Assembly (NCBI GenBank): GCA_947095585.1
Contig: OX352761.1
Location: forward strand, 56,838,432-56,902,431
DNA: 64,000 nt
Direction of reading: 5' to 3'
Origin: Nephrocerus scutellatus
Taxonomy: Eukaryota; Arthropoda; Insecta; Diptera; Pipunculidae
This document shows positions 42,458 to 54,050 of this stretch, in pieces. The notes under the pieces are model-generated. The model was given only the letters and a program-made list of their open reading frames with translations, was not told where the DNA came from and searched no databases. Within the stretch, counting starts at the first letter, position 1. Each line of letters begins with the position of its first letter. Both the position numbers and the translations under genes were made by a program.

Positions 42458-42797
42458 TGATGGCCGGAATTTTAAATTGTAAATGTTCATTTGTAAACAT
42501 TTGTGTTATTGAAATATTTATAATGTCAAAAATAAACATCTACTACGTATTTCGTTATTATAATAAATCTTGTACAACATTTTTCTTTTATGTATAAAAA
42601 ATGACTTCCGGCATCTTGCTTTGTTCTCTTCTATAATAAATATTGTACGCTTAAGTTCGTCCTCCAGTTGTTGCAAAATTAAAAATTGAAATAAAAGTGT
42701 TTTCGCACTCTAAATTTTTGATTACTGTTGTTCTTATTAAAAATCGCAATAACAGCCCACTGCTGGTCGCGCAATAAAGATTTTAATTGCCGAAACA
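42458..42797 (+). repeat. BEL-type LTR (D2)
   Basis: 340-bp counterpart of 30443-30777, with CTTTGTTCTCTTC retained where D1 has a short deletion. Confidence 0.65.
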
Positions 42798-43255
42798 CCT
42801 TGATCGTGCGAAGTCAAAGCAGTCCAGCAGAAAAAGAAAGCATCATCTGGCAGAACTAGCACTTTTCAAAAGAAAGCTCGAACCTGTCCAGCGTGCGGTG
42901 ATCAGCACCGAGTATTCAATTGTCCTTTCAAAGCAGAGACCTGCGGAAAATGCAAGAGCTTAAATTAAAAAGCTGGTCACTGTCAAAGTTTTAAAGATTA
43001 TATAAAGCAACAGGTCGAAAGAGCCAACAAAAATCTCAAGAAGCAAGCCTTCAAGTCAATCAAGTAAGTGAAGTCAACAATGCCACGCAACGCAAGTTTG
43101 TTGAACCAAAGATCAACGGCGCGAGCGTGAAGTCGATACAGCTTCGACATAACGATCATCTCGAAAGTAAACTGGAGCCGCCTTGGAAAACCAACCCGCC
43201 AGAGTATCTCAAAACTAGCAGGCAGCGCATTTGGAGATGAAGTTCTGCTGCATGG
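42798..43255 (+). pseudogene. Gypsy gag knuckle and protease scrap (D2)
   Basis: Frame pieces: Lys-rich linker, RTCPACGDQHRVFNCPF and ETCGKCKSLN (Cys knuckles, broken by TAA where a GH pair is expected), further gag linker with stops, then a weak protease trace (SFDITIISKVNW about 43146) lacking a readable catalytic triplet. It ends at CTGCTGCATGG, where the next tandem core starts with AAGAAAGAAGC. Repeated at 48879-49336 and 54051-54505. Confidence 0.65.
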
Positions 43256-43330
43256 AAGAAAGAAGCAATCAACGTCGATTGATGAGCTAAAAAAGAAAAC
43301 AAAATGCAACAAATGTCATGAAGTTGGTAG
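43256..43330. other. Tandem-core junction D2/D3
   Basis: CTGCTGCATGG runs directly into AAGAAAGAAGCAATCAACGT, which in D2 (37496) is internal to Copia gag and in D4 (54505) is followed by native GAAGTTTTCCATG instead. This marks an unequal-exchange breakpoint. The identical junction recurs at 49337. Confidence 0.8.
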
Positions 43331-43342
43331 TTTGAAAAGAGA

Positions 43343-44425
43343 ATGGTCCTCCATTTTTATTACAGGGCGAAGAAAACGCTAGCGTATTCAGATGATAATG
43401 AATATTCCAAATCTAAAACATTATTAGAAATAAATGAACCGCAAACCTATCTTATACAGCGTTATTCGGATCTAAATAAATTGCTTCGCATTTCCGCCTT
43501 ATGTTCACGATTTTGCCAAAATACAAAACTAAAAGCTGAAAATCGCAACTATGATGATATATCACCTCAGGAAACTGAAAATGTTCTTAACGGGTTAGTA
43601 AAATTTATTCAGTCTACAGTATATAGTAAAGAACTCAAAGTGCTTAACGCTAATAAATTACTTAATAAGCAAAGTTCAATCTTAAAACTAAAACCATTTA
43701 TCGACGACACCGGCACATTACGCGTTGGTGGCCGGCTAAAAAATTCTTCCTTGATGTATAATCAAAAACGTCCAATTCTTCTTCCGTCCAACCATATGTT
43801 TACAACGTTATTAGCTCGTAATGAACATATCAGGACGCTGGACCTCAAGCTTTGCTATCCTCGTTACGACAACGGTTTTGGATAATCGGCGGTAGACGAT
43901 TATGTAGGAAAATAGTCCACGATTGCATTCTATGTTTTCGAACAAAACCGACGTCAATTTACCAACTAATGGGTGAATTACCTTCCGAACGTGTTCAACC
44001 ATCTTGTGCTTTTGACAATGTTGGCATTGACTATTGTGGTCCGTTTAACATTCACAAATTCGTTCTAGCGTTGTTACAAAAGCATATATTGCTGTTTTTA
44101 TTTATTCTACAAAGGCGACTCACTTAGAAGTTGTTCAAGATCTGCCGACTTATTCTTGTTTACAAGCTCTCAGGCGATTTGTTTCTCGAAGAGGACGATG
44201 TTCTAATATTTTTAGTGATAATGCTACAAATTTTGTGGGTGCTCAAGGAAATTTACGAGAATTGCAACAACTTTTTGATTCACAACTTCATAAATATGAG
44301 GTATTAAAGTATTGCACTGAAGAAGGCATCCGTTGGCGTACAATTCCTCTCCGATCCCCACATTTCGGTGGTTTGTGGGAAGCCGCTGTAAAAAGCGCCA
44401 AAAATTTACTGAAACGTATGCTACT
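43343..44425 (+). pseudogene. BEL/Pao integrase N-terminal part (D3)
   Basis: As in D2, with the Leu codon intact so the first frame runs 180 codons (43343-43885). Knuckle lead-in reads GGTAGTTTGAAAAGAG. Zinc finger and catalytic blocks as in D1. Confidence 0.8.
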
Positions 44426-47400
44426 TAATTGGCGGTCAGCCATCAGCAGAAATAGGGGGAATAACACAGAATGTTCTAGAATTGCATGTGGCCGTAACTA
44501 TCCCTGACTGGTGGAAGTGCGATCAAACCTCCACGTGGTGGCCGCTGGTAATTTTCCTCCAATGCAGGAAAAGCTGAATGATCGGGTTTGTCCCTTCAAA
44601 GTAAGGTTGGCGCGAGGCCAATAACCTCGCCTGTAAAAAATTATTATTACGGAACCCAAAATCAGCCTCGGATACACTGATGAACGACGACGACCACGGC
44701 AACGAAAACGGCTAAACGATTTAAGAATTTTCTCATGGAACGTACGCTCACTGTATAGAGCTCGAGCTGCACAGCAGCTAGCCGATACCATGTACATATA
44801 TAATGCTGACTTAACGGCATTTCAGGAGATGCGGTGGACCTCGCCAAAAATGTGCGAGATGTTTAGGTTTCCTAAAACGGTGCAAGATGTACTTCACTCC
44901 TTCAGATCTGGCTACTATTTACAAGGCGTATATTTGCCCTAAACTCGAATACAATTGTATTGTCTGGGCAGGTGCCCCCAAGACCACATTGCATCTACTA
45001 GACAGAGTTCAGAAATGCGCGTTAAAACTTATTGGTGAAGTCCATATCGCGAAAAAAATCGAATCGCTTGAACATCGTAGGAATGTTTCCTGCCTGTCAC
45101 TGTTTTATCGCTTTTTCCACAAGCGGTGTTCAAAAGAAATATCCAGATGCATCCCGCCTATTCTCCAACCCATCCGTAATACCCGTGCCTCAACTCGAGC
45201 TCACGGGTCTACCATTAAGCCTATCTTCGGAAGTACTAACCAATTCAGAGATTCCTTCTTTAGCCGCACGATAGTTATATGGAATGATTTGCCTGATTCT
45301 GTGTTTCCGCATTTTTATGATCTGCAGTCGTTTAAGACACGCGTGCATAGACATCTCATCTTTTCCTCTCCCTAATTTTCTAACGCTCACGCTGTGCTAA
45401 GCATTATAAGGGTGCAAACCCCTTTAGCATGTGTACATTATAAAAAAAAAAGAGAAATGGACACGCCTTAAAAATACTGTCATTAGTACTGCTGACTCCA
45501 TCTTAGGCAGTAGTCGTAGAGATCGAAACGACTGGTTCGATGACGAATGTAAGCTAGCGACTGAACGTAAGAATGTTGCGTACCGAGTAATGCAACAATC
45601 TCATAGAACGCGGGCACGCGAGGATGAAAATAAAGAGCTCAGAAGATATGAAAAAACAGTTCACCGGTGAAAGAAAGCAGCCTGGGAGAGGAATCTCGTC
45701 CGTGAACTGGAACAGTACAGAGAGCAAGGACCGCCACAGGCGCGGAAGTTATACCAAAGGGTCCGCGGTATGACGCAATACACACCGGGTTGCACATACT
45801 GCAAGGACAAAGAGGGTAATCTGATCGCCGATCTTAAAGGCATCTTAGAGCGATGGGAAGAGCACTTTCATGAGTTGTTAAATGGCCAGCTAACTGAGGA
45901 ATTGGAGGCTCTACCAATGATCGAAGATCATACTATACTGCCGCCACCAAGCATAGTCGAAGTTAGCAGAGCGATAAATCGGCTCAAAAATAATAAGGCC
46001 CCGGGATCTGATGGAATCGCAGCGGAACTGGTAAAAATAGTAGGCCCCACAATACCACAAGCAATTCATGAAATAATAGTGCAAGTATGGGAAGAAGAAG
46101 TTATGCCAAAAGACAGTTCACCGGCGAAAGAAAGCAGCCTGGGAGAAGAATCTCGTCCGTGAACTGGAACAGTACATAGAGCAAGGACCGTACCAGGCGC
46201 GGAAGTTTTACCAAAGGGTCCGCAGTATTACGCAATATACACCGCGTTGCACATACTGCAAGGACAAAGAGGGTAATCTGATCGCTGATCTTAAAGGCAT
46301 CTTAGAGCGATGGGAAGAGCACTGTCATGATTTGCTAAATGGCCAGCTAACTGAGGAATTGGAGGCTCCACCAATGATCGAAGATCATACTATACTGCCG
46401 CCACAAAGCATAGTCGAAGTTAGCAGAGCGATAAATCGGCTTAAAAATAATAAGGCCTCGGGATCTGATGGGATCCCAGCGTAACTGATAAAAATAGGAG
46501 GCCCCACATTACACCAAGAAATTCATGAAATAATAGTGAAAGTATGGGAAGAAGACTGGTGAAGAGGCATCCTGTGCCCCATACATAAGAAGGGAGATAT
46601 CACAAAATGTAGCAATTACCGTGGTATAACGTTGTTGAGTACCGCGTATAAGATTTTCTCCTCCATCCTTCAAGACAGGATAGCCCCATACGCTAAAGTC
46701 ATCAATGGTCCATACCAGTGTGGCTTCATCCCAGGGAAATCAACAACTGATCAGATTTACACCCCAAGGCAGGTGATAGAAAAATGTATAGATTTTCAAA
46801 ACTCACTACACCATATTTTTGTAGACTTTAAAGCCGCCTATGATAGCATAGCCAGAGTAGAACTTTATAAAGCCATGAGAGAATTCGGACTGGTCTGCGT
46901 CCTCTTCAACCTGGCGTTGGAGAAAGTGATCCGAGACTCTGACGTAACGGCGAGAGGAACAATCCCCTATAAGTCCATATTGACGATATTGACATCGTTG
47001 GTAGAAACCAAAGAGCTGTACAGGAAGCTTTCATCCAGATAGAGCAGGCGGCACGAAATCTGGGGCTGCACATAAATGAGAGCAAAACAAAGTGCATGGT
47101 GGCCACGTCTGCGAGTAGAAGATCCAACATTGGTCCCTCAATTCAGATAGTGGAGCGCGAATTTGAAGTAGTGCAATCCTTTAACTATCTCGGGTCAACC
47201 ATAGCAGCCTATAACAGCATGTAACCAGAAATACGCGCACGGTTGCTTAAAGCCAACAAAGCCTACTATAGCCTGTAAAGACTCTTTAAACCCAGGAACT
47301 TAACCATAACATCCAAGCTGCTGATATATAAGACAATGGTCATACCAGTACTTACATATGGATCCGAGACTTGGGTGCTTAGCAAAAAGCATTCTGACCT

Positions 47401-47506
47401 CTTAGCCGCGTTCGAAAGAAAAGTCTTACGGAGAATTGTTGGCCCCGTATTTGAGGAAGGACGATTCCGGATACTCTATAATGATGAGATCTACGAGCGT
47501 TACCGC
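44425..47506 (+). mobile_element. Nested LINEs in BEL (D3)
   Basis: Same nested pair, but RT (46632-47042) has lost 123 bases between ATTCGG and ACTGGTC (about 46888), removing the SSPFNIYNGL(Q/R)QGD block while keeping frame. The second copy of the 457-bp duplication has ATT for ATG (46229) and a TAA at 46483. Stops at 47221 and 47276 are shared with D2 and D4. Confidence 0.75.
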
Positions 47507-47939
47507 GAACGATCCATCAGATTTATCTGCACTGACTCCAGGCCACTTCCTTATTAGAAGACCCCTCAATTTACTTCCCGAACCATCTTTGCAACATTTG
47601 GATTTTAATCGTTTGGCAAGATACCAACGGCTCCAATACAATTTTCAAAAATTCTGGGAGCGATGGTCAACGGAGTATCTTTCAGAACTACAACCTCGTC
47701 AAAAATGGCCACAGGCCACTTCAAATGTTCATGTCGGTACCCTGGTCCTTCTTAATGAGGATATTGTTCCACCTCTGAAGTGGATCATAGGTCGAATTAT
47801 ACAGACTTATCCGGGAAAAGATAATTTTGTGCATGCTGTGACTGTAAAAACCATTAATAAAGATTTTAAGAGAGCAATTACGAAAATATCTGTTCTTCCA
47901 ATAGAAGAAGTGTCTATTCAAGCCAATTTAACCAAAATC
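47507..47939 (+). pseudogene. BEL/Pao integrase C-terminal part (D3)
   Basis: Same domain as D2. The 3' end is replaced after ACCAAAATC by an inserted poly(A) retroposon, so the frame reads on into foreign sequence and stops at 47976-47978. Confidence 0.78.
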
Positions 47940-48035
47940 TTAAATCTTAATCTTATAATCTGCAGGCATTCAAATTAGCCGTTAACAAGTTCTTGAAGGA
48001 TGATGGTTAAAGTATTCATAAGTTGTTTCTTAATA

Positions 48036-48077
<42 letters not shown>

Positions 48078-48434
48078 TTTATCAGTATTTTTTAAATTAT
48101 TTTTATAATTTGTAATATTTTCTTGGTCAAGGTTTTTTGTAGTTTTCCCTGACCATGATTCATTGATAAAAGTATTTGGACTCGCGTCGTTCTAAATTCG
48201 TGTTCGTTTTTCGTATTGCTTTTCCAATGAATCAAGGAGAATTCTGAGAAAATAAATTGAAACCGGCTACAAACGTGAGGAATGTGATATATTGTAAATC
48301 ACATTCTTTCGATTTTTATTTTATTTTGAATTTAATAAAGGGCTTAGCCCAACTTATTGCCGTGACGTAAGTCCTTCAGGGAGTCATCCCTTGGCAATAA
48401 GTCTCTATATAAAAAAAAAAAAAAAAAAAAAAAT
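47940..48434 (+). mobile_element. Poly(A) retroposon insertion unique to D3
   Basis: About 490 bases present only in D3, between ACCAAAATC and TCATATAATTC, which are adjacent in D2 and D4. It has two A-runs: 48039-48074 (about 36 A) and 48411-48433. The first part (CTGCAGGCATTCAAATTAGC) and the second (TTTAATAAAGGGCTTAGCCC, GGCAATAAGTCTCTATATAA) are unrelated, so two retroposed tails may lie back to back. The second resembles a LINE 3' end. AAATC borders both sides, a possible short target duplication. Confidence 0.7.
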
Positions 48435-48589
48435 CATATAATTCATTTTCGTTGTATAAATGCTTTTCTTTTTCCTTTTCTTTCTTATTCAAAAATAATA
48501 ATACTGTCGCTGAAAATAAAGAGATTGTTATTTTATTATATGTTAATTATTAATTTTAAAATAGTTTCTAAAAAAAAAAAAAAATTTCA

Positions 48590-48878
48590 TGATGGCCGGA
48601 ATTTTAAATTGTAAATGTTCATTTGTAAACATTTGTGTTATTGAAATATTTATAATGCCAAAAATAAACATCTACTACGTATTGACTTCCGGCATCTTGC
48701 TTTGTTCTCTTCTATAATAAATATTGTACGCTTAAGTTCGTCCTCCAGTTGTTGCAAAATTAAAAATTGAAATAAAAGTGTTTTCGCACTCTAAATTTTT
48801 GATTACTGTTGTTCTTATTAAAAATCGCAATAACAGCCCACTGCTGGTCGCGCAATAAAGATTTTAATTGCCGAAACA
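48590..48878 (+). repeat. BEL-type LTR (D3), internally deleted
   Basis: As D2 but missing about 51 bases (TTCGTTATTATAATAAATCT region) between CTACGTATT and GACTTCCGG at 48681. Confidence 0.65.
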
Positions 48879-49336
48879 CCTTGATCGTGCGAAGTCAAAG
48901 CAGTCCAGCAGAAAAAGAAAGCATCATCTGGCAGAACTAGCACTTTTCAAAAGAAAGCTCGAACCTGTCCAGCGTGCGGTGATCAGCACCGAGTATTCAA
49001 TTGTCCTTTCAAAGCAGAGACCTGCGGAAAATGCAAGAGCTTAAATTAAAAAGCTGGTCACTGTCAAAGTTTTAAAGATTATATAAAGCAACAGGTCGAA
49101 AGAGCCAACAAAAATCTCAAGAAGCAAGCCTTCAAGTCAATCAAGTAAGTGAAGTCAACAATGCCACGCAACGCAAGTTTGTTGAACCAAAGATCAACGG
49201 CGCGAGCGTGAAGTCGATACAGCTTCGACATAACGATCATCTCGAAAGTAAACTGGAGCCGCCTTGGAAAACCAACCCGCCAGAGTATCTCAAAACTAGC
49301 AGGCAGCGCATTTGGAGATGAAGTTCTGCTGCATGG
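48879..49336 (+). pseudogene. Gypsy gag knuckle and protease scrap (D3)
   Basis: Same as 42798-43255, including the TAA within the second Cys knuckle, and the same junction into the next core. Confidence 0.65.
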
Positions 49337-49398
49337 AAGAAAGAAGCAATCAACGTCGATTGATGAGCTAAAAAAGAAAACAAAATGCAACAAATGTC

Positions 49399-50497
49399 AT
49401 GAAGTTGGTAGTTGGAAAAGAGAATGGTCCATTTTTATTACAGGGCGAAGAACTAGCGTTTTCAGATGATAATGAATATTCCAAATCTAAAACATTATTA
49501 GAAATAAATGAACCGCAAACCTATCTTATACAGCGTTATTCGGATCTAAATAAATTGCTTCGCATTTCCGCCTTATGTTCACGATTTTGCCAAAATACAA
49601 AACTAAAAGCTGAAAATCGCAACTATGATGATATATCACCTCAGGAAACTGAAAATGTTCTTAACGGGTTAGTAAAATCTATTCAGTCTACAGTATATAG
49701 TAAAGAACTCAAAGTGCTTAACGCTAATAAATTACTTAATAAGCAAAGTTCAATCTTAAAACTAAAACCATTTATCGACGACACCGGCACATTACGCGTT
49801 GGTGGCCGGCTAAAAAATTCTTCCTTGATGTATAATCAAAAACGTCCAATTCTTCTTCCGTCCAACCATATGTTTACAACGTTATTAGCTCGTAATGAAC
49901 ATATCAGGACGCTGGACCTCAAGCTTTGCTATCCTCGTTACGACAACGGTTTTGGATAATCGGCGGTAGACGATTATGTAGGAAAATAGTCCACGATTGC
50001 ATTCTATGTTTTCGAACAAAACCGACGTCAATTTACCAACTAATGGGTGAATTACCTTCCGAACGTGTTCAACCATCTTGTGCTTTTGACAATGTTGGCA
50101 TTGACTATTGTGGTCCGTTTAACATTCACAAACTCGTTCTAGCGTTGTTACAAAAGCATATATTGCTGTTTTTATTTATTCTACAAAGGCGACTCACTTA
50201 GAAGTTGTTCAAGATCTGCCGACTAATTCTTGTTTACAAGCTCTCAGGCAATTTGTTTCTCGAAGAGGACGATGTTCTAATATTTTTAGTGATAATGCTA
50301 CAAATTTTGTGGGTGCTCAAGGAAATTTACGAGAATTGCAACAACTTTTTGATTCACAACTTCATAAATATGAGGTATTAAAGTATTGCACTGAAGAAGG
50401 CATCCGTTGGCGTACAATTCCTCTCCGATCCCCACATTTCGGTGGTTTGTGGGAAGCCGCTGTAAAAAGCGCCAAAAATTTACTGAAACGTATGCTA
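49399..50497 (+). pseudogene. BEL/Pao integrase N-terminal part (D4)
   Basis: Copy with small deletions at the junction (GGTCCATTTTTATTAC; GAAGAACTAGCG), which leave a frame of 186 codons running from the Copia knuckle region into BEL (49399-49959). Other blocks as in D1-D3. Confidence 0.8.
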
Positions 50498-53123
50498 CTT
50501 AATTGGCGGTCAGCCATCAGCAGAAATAGGGGGAATAACACAGAATGTTCTAGAATTGCATGTGGCCGTAACTATCCCTGACTGGTGGAAGTGCGATCAA
50601 ACCTCCACGTGGTGGCCGCTGGTAATTTTCCTCCAATGCAGGAAAAGCTGAATGGTCGGGTTTGTCCCTTAAAAGTAAGGTTGGCGCGAGGCCAATAACC
50701 TCGCCTGTAAAAAATTATTATTACGGAACCCAAAATCAGCCTCGGATACACTGATGAACGACGACGACCACGGCAACGAAAACGGCTAAACGATTTAAGA
50801 ATTTTCTCATGGAACGTACGCTCACTGTATAGAGCTCGAGCTGCACAGCAGCTAGCCGATACCATGTACATATATAATGCTGACTTAACAGCATTTCAGG
50901 AGATGCGGTGGACCTCGCCAAAAATGTGCGAGATGTTTAGGTTTCCTAAAACGGTGCAAGATGTACTTCACTCCTTCAGATCTGGCTACTATTTACAAGG
51001 CGTATATTTGCCCTAAACTCGAATACAATTGTATTGTCTGGGCAGGTGCCCCCAAGACCACATTGCATCTACTAGACAGAGTTCAGAAATGCGCGTTAAA
51101 ACTTATTGGTGAAGTCCATATCGCGAAAAAAATCGAATCGCTTGAACATCGTAGGAATGTTTCCTGCCTGTCACTGTTTTATCGCTTTTTCCACAAGCGG
51201 TGTTCAAAAGAGATATCCAGATGCATCCCGCCTATTCTCCAACCCATCCGTAATACCCGTGCCTCAACTCGAGCTCACGGGTCTACCATTAAGCCTATCT
51301 TCGGAAGTACTAACCAATTCAGAGATTCCTTCTTTAGCCGCACGATAGTTATATGGAATGATTTGCCTGATTCTGTGTTTCCGCATTTTTATGATCTGCA
51401 GTCGTTAAGACACGCGTGCATAGACATCTCATCTTTTCCTCTCCCTAATTTTCTAACGCTCACGCTGTGCTAAGCATTATAAGGGTGCAAACCCCTTTAG
51501 CATGTGTACATTATAAAAAAAAAAAGAGAAATGGACACGCCTTAAAAATACTGTCATTAGTACTGCTGACTCCATCTTAGGCAGTAGTCGTAGAGATCGA
51601 AACGACTGGTTCGATGACGAATGTAAGCTAGCGACTGAACGTAAGAATGTTGCGTACCGAGCAATGCAACAATCTCATAGAACGCGGGCACGCGACGATG
51701 AATATAAAGAGCTCAGAAGATATGAAAAAACAGTTCACCGGTGAAAGAAAGCAGCCTGGGAGAAGAATCTCGTCCGTGAACTGGAACAGTACATAGAGCA
51801 AGGACCGTACCAGGCGCGGAAGTTTTACCAAAGGGTCCGCAGTATTACGCAATATACACCGCGTTGCACATACTGCAAGGACAAAGAGGGTAATCTGATC
51901 GCTGATCTTAAAGGCATCTTAGAGCGATGGGAAGAGCACTGTCATGATTTGCTAAATGGCCAGCTAACTGAGGAATTGGAGGCTCCACCAATGATCGAAG
52001 ATCATACTATACTGCCGCCACCAAGCATAGTCGAAGTTAGCAGAGCGATAAATCGGCTCAAAAATAATAAGGCCCCGGGATCTGATGGGATCCCAGCGGA
52101 ACTGATAAAAATAGGAGGCCCCACATTACACCAAGAAATTCATGAAATAATAGTGAAAGTATGGGAAGAAGACTGGTGAAGAGGCATCCTGTGCCCCATA
52201 CATAAGAAGGGAGATATCACAAAATGTAGCAATTACCGTGGTATAACGTTGTTGAGTACCGCGTATAAGATTTTCTCCTCCATCCTTCAAGACAGGATAG
52301 CCCCATACGCTAAAGTCATCAATGGTCCATACCAGTGTGGCTTCATCCCAGGGAAATCAACAACTGATCAGATTTACACCCCAAGGCAGGTGATAGAAAA
52401 ATGTATAGATTTTCAAAACTCACTACACCATATTTTTGTAGACTTTAAAGCCGCCTATGATAGCATAGCCAGAGTAGAACTTTATAAAGCCATGAGAGAA
52501 TTCGGACTGGTCTGCGTCCTCTTCAACCTGGCGTTGGAGAAAGTGATCCGAGACTCTGACGTAACGGCGAGAGGAACAATCCCCTATAAGTCCATATTGA
52601 CGATATTGACATCGTTGGTAGAAACCAAAGAGCTGTACAGGAAGCTTTCATCCAGATAGAGCAGGCGGCACGAAATCTGGGGCTGCACATAAATGAGAGC
52701 AAAACAAAGTGCATGGTGGCCACGTCTGCGAGTAGAAGATCCAACATTGGTCCCTCAATTCAGATAGTGGAGCGCGAATTTGAAGTAGTGCAATCCTTTA
52801 ACTATCTCGGGTCAACCATAGCAGCCTATAACAGCATGTAACCAGAAATACGCGCACGGTTGCTTAAAGCCAACAAAGCCTACTATAGCCTGTAAAGACT
52901 CTTTAAACCCAGGAACTTAACCATAACATCCAAGCTGCTGATATATAAGACAATGGTCATACCAGTACTTACATATGGATCCGAGACTTGGGTGCTTAGC
53001 AAAAAGCATTCTGACCTCTTAGCCGCGTTCGAAAGAAAAGTCTTACGGAGAATTGTTGGCCCCGTATTTGAGGAAGGACGATTCCGGATACTCTATAATG
53101 ATGAGATCTACGAGCGTTACCGC
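50497..53123 (+). mobile_element. Nested LINEs in BEL (D4), single-copy pre-RT region
   Basis: Shorter by about 457 bases than D1-D3 because the internal duplication is absent: the pre-RT region reads once (51735-52179). RT (52249-52659) carries the same 123-base deletion as D3. The second LINE tail (50929-51524) has a one-base deletion near 51406, so its frame ends in SLRHACIDISS instead of SFKTRVHRH. Confidence 0.75.
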
Positions 53124-53562
53124 GAACGATCCATCAGATTTATCTGCACTGACTCCAGGCCACTTCCTTATTAGAAGACCCCTCAATTTACTTCCCGAAC
53201 CATCTTTGCAACATTTGGATTTTAATCGTTTGGCAAGATACCAACGGCTCCAATACAATTTTCAAAAATTCTGGGAGCGATGGTCAACGGAGTATCTTTC
53301 AGAACTACAACCTCGTCAAAAATGGCCACAGGCCACTTCAAATGTTCATGTCGGTACCCTGGTCCTTCTTAATGAGGATATTGTTCCACCTCTGAAGTGG
53401 ATCATAGGTCGAATTATACAGACTTATCCGGGAAAAGATAATTTTGTGCATGCTGTGACTGTAAAAACCATTAATAAAGATTTTAAGAGAGCAATTACGA
53501 AAATATCTGTTCTTCCAATAGAAGAAGTGTCTATTCAAGCCAATTTAACCAAAATCATATAA
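53124..53562 (+). pseudogene. BEL/Pao integrase C-terminal part (D4)
   Basis: Open to the native stop at 53560-53562, as in D2. UTR with A-run follows to 53709. Confidence 0.8.
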
Positions 53563-53709
53563 TTCACTTTCGTTGTATAAATGCTTTTCTTTTTCCTTTT
53601 CTTTCTTATTCAAAAATAATAATACTGTCGCTGAAAATAAAGAGATTGTTATTTTATTATATGTTAATTATTAATTTTAAAATAGTTTCTAAAAAAAAAA
53701 AAAATTTCA

Positions 53710-54050
53710 TGATGGCCGGAATTTTAAATTGTAAATGTTCATTTGTAAACATTTGTGTTATTGAAATATTTATAATGTCAAAAATAAACATCTACTACGT
53801 ATTTCGTTATTATAATAAATCTTGTACAACATTTTTCTTTTATGTATAAAAAATGACTTCCGGCATCTTGCTTTGTTCTCTTCTATAATAAATATTGTAC
53901 GCTTAAGTTCGTCCTCCAGTTGTTGCAAAATTAAAAATTGAAATAAAAGTGTTTTCGCACTCTAAATTTTTGATTACTGTTGTTCTTATTAAAAATCGCA
54001 ATATACAGCCCACTGCTGGTCGCGCAATAAAGATTTTAATTGCCGAAACA
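53710..54050 (+). repeat. BEL-type LTR (D4)
   Basis: 341-bp copy, full length, ends CCGAAACA. Closest to D2 in content. Confidence 0.65.
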
